From an uncultured Pyrinomonas sp. (GTDB lineage: Bacteria > Acidobacteriota > Blastocatellia > Pyrinomonadales > Pyrinomonadaceae): DNA of 12,541 bases. The notes beneath the pieces were generated by a model. It saw nothing but the letters and a program-made list of their open reading frames with translations. It did no database searches and was not told the DNA's origin. Shown here piece after piece: positions 8,004 to 12,541 of the stretch (position 1 is the first letter of the stretch; every line of letters begins with the position of its first letter). A program made the position numbers and the translations under genes. The DNA is taken from assembly GCA_937135995.1 (NCBI GenBank), contig CAKZOF010000096.1, positions 1-12,541 of the forward strand, written 5' to 3'.

Positions 8004-8036
8004 CGGATCCGATCCAAAGGCGCCCGATATTTTTCG

Positions 8037-8054
8037 CTCGGTTTGGGAACCGAG
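8037..8054. repeat. Perfect 7-bp hairpin, near-twin of the one at 1963-1977
   Basis: CTCGGTT (8037-8043) and AACCGAG (8048-8054) form a perfect stem with a TGGG loop. Read on the minus strand its core is TCGGTTCCCAAACCGA, which differs from the hairpin at 1963-1977 by one added C in the loop. A+T-rich sequence (ATATTTTTC) lies directly to the left, which on the minus strand reads as an A-run after the stem, so it does not act as an obvious terminator there. Confidence 0.5.
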
Positions 8055-8212
8055 GGCTGCGTCGTTTCGGTCGAAGATCCGTCTCGTCGCCGTTTGCGAC
8101 GATGCCCCCTTTGTCAACGCGAGTCGTCATTGCGGTTCGCATCCGTCCGCGGGGTAGGATCCAGCGCTTGAGCCAGCAACGCCCGGGAAGCTTTCGAGAA
8201 GCCGCATAAAGT

Positions 8213-8228
8213 TTGCATAAATATGCAA
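8213..8228. promoter_or_regulatory. Operator-like palindrome
   Basis: TTGCATAAATATGCAA is a perfect inverted repeat with 7-bp arms around a 2-bp centre, preceded by another GCATAAA at 8204-8210. Compact, A+T-rich dyads of this size are typical of sites for dimeric helix-turn-helix regulators. However it lies downstream of both convergent genes, where a regulator site is not expected, so the role is open. Confidence 0.3.
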
Positions 8229-8308
8229 CACCGCACAGCACCGCGAGACCGATTGAACAAAGGCACGCCTAAGGTCGCAACGCGACGATGTTGCCGCGGA
8301 CGGCGCGC

Positions 8309-9082
8309 CTATTCGCTGCGGTCGAGGAAACGGGCGATGCCAGCGCGACAATCTTCCGTCAGGCGAGCGATGGTGTTCGCGTCGGCGCCCGCGCGCAGCG
8401 CCGCGTCGAACGTCAAACCATCGATCTGGTAGAGTAAGCGCTTGGTGAGCATGATGGCGCTGCGGCTGGCCCGCGCGAAACCGCCGACGTAAGCTTCGAC
8501 TTCCGCCGCGAAAGCATCGTCCGCATAGACGCGCGACACCAAACCGATGCGTTCTGCTTCGGCGGCGCCGATCTCTTCGCCGCGCGCGAGAAGTTCGAAA
8601 GCCCGCTTCTCCGACACGTTGCGTCGCAAGATCGCCATCACCATCGCTGGGACGAATCCGATCTTGACTTCCGGATAGCCGAATCGCGCCGATTCCGCTG
8701 CCAGAACCACGTCGCAAGCAGTCGCCAACCCGCAGCCGCCGGCCAGCGCCCGCCCACGCACGGCGGCGACCACCGGCACGCGCACACGCCGGATGAGCGT
8801 GAAAAGCTCCATCAGCGACTCGGCATCCCGCAGGTTCTCGATGATCGAGCTTTCGGAGATGCGCCGCAGTTGCGCAAGATCCGCTCCGGCGCAGAAGTCC
8901 TTGCCCGCCCCCGTGATGACCACAGCGCGCACCGATTCGTCTTCGTCGGCGCGCCGCAAAGCGCCCTTCAGTTCCGCGATCAATTCATCGTTGAGCGCGT
9001 TTCTCTTCTCCGGACGGTTGAGCGTGATGACGGCAGTGGAGCCTTCTGTCGAATAGATCAATGATCGTTGAGCGTCGTTCAT
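8309..9082 (-). CDS. Enoyl-CoA hydratase/isomerase family protein (crotonase fold, methylglutaconyl-CoA hydratase-like)
   Basis: A 257-residue crotonase-superfamily protein of normal length. It shows the N-terminal VITLNRPEKRNALN (18-31), the oxyanion-hole segments DFCAGADL (62-69) and ALAGGCGLATACD (112-124), and FGYPEVKIGFVPA (134-146). E138 corresponds to the catalytic Glu164 of rat hydratase. The other classical acid, Glu144, is replaced by Gly at 118 (GGCGL instead of GGCEL). From memory this GGCGLATACD pattern is common in the methylglutaconyl-CoA hydratase-like clade, as in leucine/isovalerate catabolism, so the substrate may be a branched acyl-CoA; other CoA substrates cannot be excluded. 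It is the last gene of the leftward run, 20 bp after the alpha/beta hydrolase stop. No clear Shine-Dalgarno precedes the ATG, so translation may depend on ribosomes from the upstream gene. Confidence 0.9.
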   Translation of the reverse strand: MNDAQRSLIYSTEGSTAVITLNRPEKRNALNDELIAELKGALRRADEDESVRAVVITGAGKDFCAGADLAQLRRISESSIIENLRDAESLMELFTLIRRVRVPVVAAVRGRALAGGCGLATACDVVLAAESARFGYPEVKIGFVPAMVMAILRRNVSEKRAFELLARGEEIGAAEAERIGLVSRVYADDAFAAEVEAYVGGFARASRSAIMLTKRLLYQIDGLTFDAALRAGADANTIARLTEDCRAGIARFLDRSE

Positions 9083-9102
9083 GGCTTGAAATCATGCCGG
9101 AA

Positions 9103-10002
9103 TCAAAAAGGCATATCGAGAAAACGCTCGAGCGCTTCGTTCACTTCGAGCGGCGCTTCCTGTTGCACCCAATGTCCCGCCGTCGGCAAGCGCGTTTCCA
9201 TGTAGGGCGCATCGACAAAATCGCGCGCGTGCGCAACGGTTTGCGGCAAGATCACGAAATCGCGCTCGCCGTAAATGAACAACGTCGGCACGCGCACGCG
9301 CTGTCGCGTCAATTCGCTCCGCCGTTCGAGCAGTGCGCCGAGAAGCAACGCGCGATTGGCGCGGTAGTAATCGAGCGGGGCCGTCAACGAACGTCGGAGC
9401 GCAAGCTTGTAGGCGCCGATGTCTTCGGCGGTGAACGTCCCCTTGCGCGCCGTCGCTTTGAAGATGAGCTCGAGCAAAGCGAAATCGCCAACCCGAATGA
9501 TCAGTTCCGGCAACCACGGGAGCTGAAAGAAGAGGATGTGCCAAGCGTGCAGCGCTTGTCTCAAGCTCATGCTGCGCATCCACGCGCCCGGCGGCGGCGT
9601 CTGGAGCAAAGCGAGTTTCCAAACAGCTTCAGGGCAACTGTGAGCCACCGCCCAAGCGATGAGCGCGCCCCAATCATGACCGACGATGGCCGCTTCTCCG
9701 ACGCCGAAATGGCGCATCAATCCGACCACATCTTCGACCAGCGCTTCTAAACGATAATCGGCGCGGCGTGGTGGCTTATCGCTCAGATTGTACCCACGCA
9801 AATCCGGAGCGACGACGCGGTAGCGCTCGCCGAGCGCGAGCAGCTGGTAGCGCCACGAGTACCAGCACTCAGGGAAGCCGTGCAAAAGGAGCACCAAACG
9901 CTCGCCTTCGCCGCGCTCGACGTAGTGCAGGCGCACGCGCCCGACCTGTGCGTACCCGTGTCGCAGCTTCTCGCTCGTTCTGGCCGTCGCTTCGTCGAAC
10001 AT
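9103..10002 (-). CDS. Alpha/beta hydrolase, epoxide hydrolase-like
   Basis: With the chosen start the protein has 299 residues, the usual size of bacterial soluble epoxide hydrolases. It carries the oxyanion motif HGFPECWYSWR (from 41) and the nucleophile D110 in VGHDWGALIAW, where an Asp instead of Ser marks the epoxide hydrolase/haloalkane dehalogenase branch. The acid D248 lies in YGERDFVI and the general base H277 in AGHWVQQEAP. A cap-domain Tyr lies in the DYYR motif near 212. HGFP plus the cap YR motif favour epoxide hydrolase over dehalogenase. The frame is open upstream to a TTG at 10083, but the preceding residues do not resemble the family. ATG 10002 has AGGA 5 nt upstream; ATG 10008 is the alternative. 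It lies in the leftward run between the AtuA-type gene and the hydratase, fitting a role in oxidised-lipid or terpenoid-like catabolism by inference. Confidence 0.88.
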   Translation of the reverse strand: MFDEATARTSEKLRHGYAQVGRVRLHYVERGEGERLVLLLHGFPECWYSWRYQLLALGERYRVVAPDLRGYNLSDKPPRRADYRLEALVEDVVGLMRHFGVGEAAIVGHDWGALIAWAVAHSCPEAVWKLALLQTPPPGAWMRSMSLRQALHAWHILFFQLPWLPELIIRVGDFALLELIFKATARKGTFTAEDIGAYKLALRRSLTAPLDYYRANRALLLGALLERRSELTRQRVRVPTLFIYGERDFVILPQTVAHARDFVDAPYMETRLPTAGHWVQQEAPLEVNEALERFLDMPF

Positions 10003-10138
10003 CACCATCCTGGCCGCCGGCAACCGCGCGTCGTGTTCATCAAGACGACGCGCCTTGTCGCCGCGCGAAGACAAACATCGCAATGATCAGCAAACGTTTG
10101 GGTCGTTGGCGAAGTGACCTAGCGCGCAAGCAAAGGCA

Positions 10139-10483
10139 TCAATCAAGGCCCAGTGCGCGCGCCTCTTCGTCCGGGATCTCGATCTCCATGCGCAGCAGGG
10201 CGGTCGAAAAGGTCTTGCCTTGCGCGTCGGTCATCAGCGAAACGGTGCCGCCACCGCCCAAGCTTTCGTGGAGCAAGAAGTTCAACGCACACAAGTTGGG
10301 CAGTTCGAACCGTTCCACTTCGCCTTTGCAGATCCCTTTGAAGTGTTCGCGCACGCGCTCGGCCGTCACCTCGCGCACGAGCACCGGATAGAATTCATCC
10401 TTGAGCGCGATCAATCCGATGTTCGCCGTATCGCCCTTGTCGCCCGACCGGGCATGGGCCAGTTTCGTCAATCTCACCCGCAT
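10139..10483 (-). CDS. Stand-alone AtuA C-terminal-type domain protein
   Basis: A 114-residue protein matching the small domain at the C-terminus of AtuA, the acyclic terpene utilization protein of Pseudomonas that participates in citronellol/geraniol catabolism. The identifying stretch is LAHARSGDKGDTANIGLIAL near the N-terminus, followed by a glycine-rich LHESLGGGGTVSL. In AtuA this follows a DUF1446 domain; here it is a free-standing gene and no DUF1446 partner is visible in the window. ATG 10483 is preferred because GGGTGA lies 5 nt upstream and it matches the family's usual beginning; a GTG at 10492 would add three residues and overlap the thiG stop as GTGA. With either start it overlaps thiG, implying coupled translation. 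Function is unknown at molecular level; an acyl-CoA-related role is inferred from AtuA and from the hydratase downstream. Confidence 0.8.
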   Translation of the reverse strand: MRVRLTKLAHARSGDKGDTANIGLIALKDEFYPVLVREVTAERVREHFKGICKGEVERFELPNLCALNFLLHESLGGGGTVSLMTDAQGKTFSTALLRMEIEIPDEEARALGLD

Positions 10484-10488
10484 CTCGT

Positions 10489-11283
10489 TCACCCGATCAC
10501 GCCCGCAAGCGGACTCGATGCGCTCGCGTAAAGCCGCTTCGGCATGCGTCCAGCAAGATAGGCCAAACGACCCGCCTCGACCGCAAGACGCATCGCGCGC
10601 GCCATGCGCGCCGGCTCGCGCGCCTCGGCGATCGCCGTGTTCATAAGCACAGCGTCAGCACCGAGCTCCATGGCGATGGCCGCATCGCTCGCCGTCCCCA
10701 CTCCGGCATCGACGATCAAGAGCGCATCCGGCAACTGCTCGCGCAGGATGCGCAGGTTGGTCGGATTCTGCACGCCCAAGCCCGAACCGATGGGCGCCGC
10801 CAGCGGCATCACGGCCGCACAACCGAGACCAAGCAACTTTTTGGCAACGATCAGATCATCGGTCACATAGGGCAACACGACGAAACCTTCCGCGACCAAA
10901 GTGCGCGCCGCTTCGATGGTCTGCTCGTTGTCCGGAAAGAGCGTCGTTTGATCGCCGATGACCTCCAGTTTGATCCAGTTTGTGCCCAGCGCTTCGCGCG
11001 CCAGCCGCGCCGTGCGCACGGCCTCTTCCGCCGTGTAGCAACCGGCTGTGTTCGGCAGGATCATCAACTTCGGATCGAGATGGTCGAGAAAAGATTCGGC
11101 TCTTCGGTCCAGCGGAACGCGCCGCACGGCAACCGTGACGATCTCCGCGCCGGAAGCGGCGTGCGCTGCCTTCATCTCTTCGTAGCTGCGATATTTGCCC
11201 GTGCCGACGATGAGCCGCGAGCGAAACCGCCGGCCCGCGATCTCGAACGTCTCTTCGGTCGCTGCTGTTGTCGCCACTGCCAT
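10489..11283 (-). CDS. thiG: Thiazole synthase ThiG
   Basis: This 264-residue TIM-barrel enzyme forms the thiazole phosphate of thiamine from 1-deoxy-D-xylulose 5-phosphate, dehydroglycine and the sulfur of ThiS thiocarboxylate. Seen in the sequence are [13 protein letters not shown] (from 25), [26 protein letters not shown], and [10 protein letters not shown], where K105 is the Schiff-base lysine. Further on are [17 protein letters not shown], the phosphate-binding [29 protein letters not shown], and a C-terminal [16 protein letters not shown]. All are family signatures and the length is normal. The ATG at 11283 is chosen with AGGG about 6 nt upstream; the preceding TTG is less likely. It lies 189 bp after thiS, the usual order, and overlaps the AtuA-type gene downstream. 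No TPP riboswitch is visible upstream, so regulation must come from further right or be different. Confidence 0.97.
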   Translation of the reverse strand: MAVATTAATEETFEIAGRRFRSRLIVGTGKYRSYEEMKAAHAASGAEIVTVAVRRVPLDRRAESFLDHLDPKLMILPNTAGCYTAEEAVRTARLAREALGTNWIKLEVIGDQTTLFPDNEQTIEAARTLVAEGFVVLPYVTDDLIVAKKLLGLGCAAVMPLAAPIGSGLGVQNPTNLRILREQLPDALLIVDAGVGTASDAAIAMELGADAVLMNTAIAEAREPARMARAMRLAVEAGRLAYLAGRMPKRLYASASSPLAGVIG

Positions 11284-11472
11284 CAACTTCCCTTCCGTTC
11301 GGTGACTTTCTACGTTCTAAGACTCTATCACCGATGCGACCTGGACGCGAAGCGCGCTGGATCGAACCCACTGCCCCCGCGCAACAAAACGGCGCGCCAA
11401 GCAAGAGGTGCGCTCGCCGCCCGACGCCAGCCGAAGTTCGCGCGAAGCATCCCTCGAGTGGGGCGCGCGTCT

Positions 11473-11673
11473 TTAGCCACCGCCGACGAAGTGAACGATC
11501 TCAAGGCGGTCGCCCTCGCGCAAAACGATCCGCTCCCAGTCGGCGCGCCGAACTACGGCGCGGTTGAGTTCGATGGCAACGCGCTCTGGCATCAATCCCA
11601 AGCTTTGGATGAGTTGGCTGAGCGTCGTCCCCTCGGGAATCTCGCGCTCTTCTCCGTTGACAATGATCCGCAA
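11473..11673 (-). CDS. thiS: Sulfur carrier protein ThiS
   Basis: With a TTG start at 11673 the product is 66 residues, the standard ThiS size. It is a ubiquitin-fold sulfur carrier: MRIIVNGEEREIPEGTTLSQ at the N-terminus, AIELNRAVVRRADW in the middle and the C-terminal HFVGGG. The terminal Gly-Gly is adenylated and converted to a thiocarboxylate that ThiG consumes. The start is set by GGAG at 11682-11685, 8 nt before the TTG, and by family length. The frame stays open upstream; ATG 11727 (84 residues) has no Shine-Dalgarno, and the frame to 11853 gives an atypical extension. A perfect hairpin (TCCGAC/GTCGGA, 11701-11715) lies just upstream of the TTG. thiF, thiH or thiO are not in the window. 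Confidence 0.92.
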   Translation of the reverse strand: MRIIVNGEEREIPEGTTLSQLIQSLGLMPERVAIELNRAVVRRADWERIVLREGDRLEIVHFVGGG

Positions 11674-11916
11674 GTCGCTCGCTCCGCTTTCGAGTTCTTG
11701 TCCGACGAAGTCGGAAGTTTCCACCATCGCGCGCGATGAATCAAGCGCTTCGGCACGCTCGCGAAAGCCAAACGACGCCGCCGAAAACGGAAAAGCGCCT
11801 GGCACAAAAGCGCGCGGTTGAACGAACAGCGCAAGCGCCGACTGTGCCGGCAAAGAGACTAACGATTTGAAGATGAGATCCCGAAGCAGGCGGGAGAGGG
11901 GATTTCGTGGACGCGC

Positions 11917-11933
11917 CCACGCTTCAAGCGTGG
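11917..11933. repeat. Inverted repeat across the stop codon of the right-edge gene
   Basis: CCACGCTTCAAGCGTGG has perfect 8-bp arms around a single central base, and the TGA of the leftward right-edge gene lies at its centre. In RNA it would form a 6-7 bp stem with a tight loop. No T-run follows on either strand, so it could be a processing or attenuation hairpin rather than a true intrinsic terminator. Confidence 0.4.
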
Positions 11934-12541
11934 TGGATCAATCGGCGAAGTTCGGCGCGATGGCCATCGGCCGTCGCCTCGATCAGAATCGCCGCGCGCC
12001 CGGACGTAAAGTGCGGGAGCATCAGCCGAAGCATGGCGATGCCGTTGCGGTCCGTGCGCGTGTTGAAGATGGCCGGGCGGAAGGTCGTCCCGAGCACTTT
12101 GATCTTCACCCAAGCGTCCGGCAGCCCCGGCGCGTCGTCACCATGAGCGACTTTGACGGCCAGCAGCACGGTCTTTCCGGCGCGAAAATCGCACTCGCGC
12201 AACAGCGTCAAAGATAGGCCGTTCGACGTGTGCGCTGCCACTACGCTCTGCCCGCCGTTCCCGTTGCCATCAATTACGGCCTCGCGCTCCGCAACCGAAC
12301 CGTTGGCACCGTCCTCTGCAGCTTGGTGAGCATTGCGCGGCGCAACCTCAGGCTTTGCGACCGCGCTTTCCGCTTTTTTTTGGGTGGGACCTCCGGTCTT
12401 CCTGCCGTCGGACGGTTCTTTCCGGCCCATGCGCTTGAGTTCTTCCACGCGCCCGGCGCGTATGGCGGCGCAGATGAGCTTGTGCTGTCGCTGCAAACGC
12501 TCCGCCAGCGCCGCTTCGTCCACTTTTCCATCGTGGATGAG
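11924..12541 (-). CDS. Unrecognised protein, 3' part only (5' end beyond right edge)
   Basis: The frame is open to the right edge, giving 205 visible residues; the GTG at 12523 is probably internal because the frame continues upstream with no stop. Visible residues 1-38 are helical and charged (DEAALAERLQRQHKLICAAI, then RAGRVEELKR). Residues about 40-105 are a low-complexity linker rich in Ala, Gly, Asn, Glu and Lys. The last 95 or so residues alternate hydrophobic strands with turns, including FNTRTDRNGIAMLRLMLP and AAILIEATADGHRAELRRLI. These resemble an Ig-like/transthyretin-like beta-sandwich repeat of the carboxypeptidase-regulatory type. I do not recognise the family and give no function. 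It ends about 250 bp before thiS, in the same orientation, so it could belong to the same transcript or to a separate one. Confidence 0.7.
   Translation of the reverse strand, partial: LIHDGKVDEAALAERLQRQHKLICAAIRAGRVEELKRMGRKEPSDGRKTGGPTQKKAESAVAKPEVAPRNAHQAAEDGANGSVAEREAVIDGNGNGGQSVVAAHTSNGLSLTLLRECDFRAGKTVLLAVKVAHGDDAPGLPDAWVKIKVLGTTFRPAIFNTRTDRNGIAMLRLMLPHFTSGRAAILIEATADGHRAELRRLIHHA

Larger units (their letters stand above)
7889..8308. other. Convergent intergenic region with several hairpins, no gene
   Basis: About 420 bp between the LLM stop and the hydratase stop, where two transcription units converge. No frame looks coding. It holds at least five inverted repeats: 7981-7998 (CGCCC/GGGCG), 8037-8054 (CTCGGTT/AACCGAG), 8085-8101 (CGTCGC/GCGACG), 8213-8228 (TTGCATA/TATGCAA) and 8274-8286 (GTCGC/GCGAC). 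This density suits a bidirectional termination and processing zone, although only the first is followed by a T-run. Confidence 0.6.

Noticed and set aside
9061..9750. 229-codon plus-strand frame opposite the alpha/beta hydrolase
   Set aside because: The minus strand there encodes HGFP, HDWG and the catalytic His in order; the plus frame is a shadow.
11355..11375. GGTTCGATCC on the minus strand, like a tRNA T-loop
   Set aside because: The flanking bases do not form a 5-bp T-stem, and no acceptor, D or anticodon arm can be built around it.
11284..11472. Possible TPP riboswitch before thiG, or terminator at the GGCGCGCC-TTTT site near 11390
   Set aside because: No conserved TPP (THI-box) core elements are seen, and the palindrome is short with an interrupted T-run. 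The gap between thiS and thiG stays unexplained but unremarkable.
1..12541. CRISPR array, rRNA, tRNA, insertion sequence or phage attachment site
   Set aside because: No regularly spaced repeats, no transposase-like frame with flanking inverted repeats and no tRNA gene were found; the only direct repeat of note is the two-copy one at 1935-2028.

Overview
The window reads as a G+C-rich bacterial chromosome segment with several GTG/TTG starts, Shine-Dalgarno-led genes, and a mix of ordinary metabolic genes and one apparent defence module. The lineage cannot be proved from this sequence. The general style and gene mix would fit Acidobacteriota (Blastocatellia-like), but that is a low-confidence inference.

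Layout. (1) Positions 1-5434, minus strand: a 1140-residue SNF2-type helicase with a C-terminal DUF3883 (PD-(D/E)XK-like) domain. It is followed downstream by a DUF1156/COG1743-type Zn-ribbon DNA adenine methyltransferase that runs off the left edge. This looks like part of a DNA-modification/anti-phage system, with any further partners beyond position 1. The 133 bp between the two genes hold an in-frame duplicate of the helicase 3' end and a small hairpin. (2) Positions 5435-5813: non-coding and comparatively A+T-rich, between divergent genes. (3) Positions 5814-7888, plus strand: a sigma70-like promoter and a translationally coupled pair, a RimK-like ATP-grasp ligase and a luciferase-like (LLM) FMN monooxygenase. 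They look like a two-gene biosynthetic or tailoring unit. (4) Positions 7889-8308: a convergent intergenic region with several hairpins and an operator-like palindrome. (5) Positions 8309-12541, minus strand: a run transcribed right to left. It holds the 3' part of an unrecognised protein, thiS, thiG, a stand-alone AtuA C-terminal-type domain, an epoxide-hydrolase-like alpha/beta hydrolase and a crotonase-family enoyl-CoA hydratase.

How the genes work together. ThiS and ThiG make the thiazole moiety of thiamine. The three genes behind them look catabolic (acyl-CoA/branched-chain or terpenoid-like) and are packed closely enough (9-nt overlap, then gaps of 136 and 20 bp) to be one transcription unit. 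The helicase and methyltransferase face leftward and are separated from the metabolic genes by the divergent intergenic region near 5.4-5.8 kb. That region is a plausible right boundary of a defence island.

Most promising for novelty are the helicase-nuclease/methyltransferase pair with the scar at its junction, the ATP-grasp/LLM pair, and the AtuA-type domain parked in a thiamine operon.
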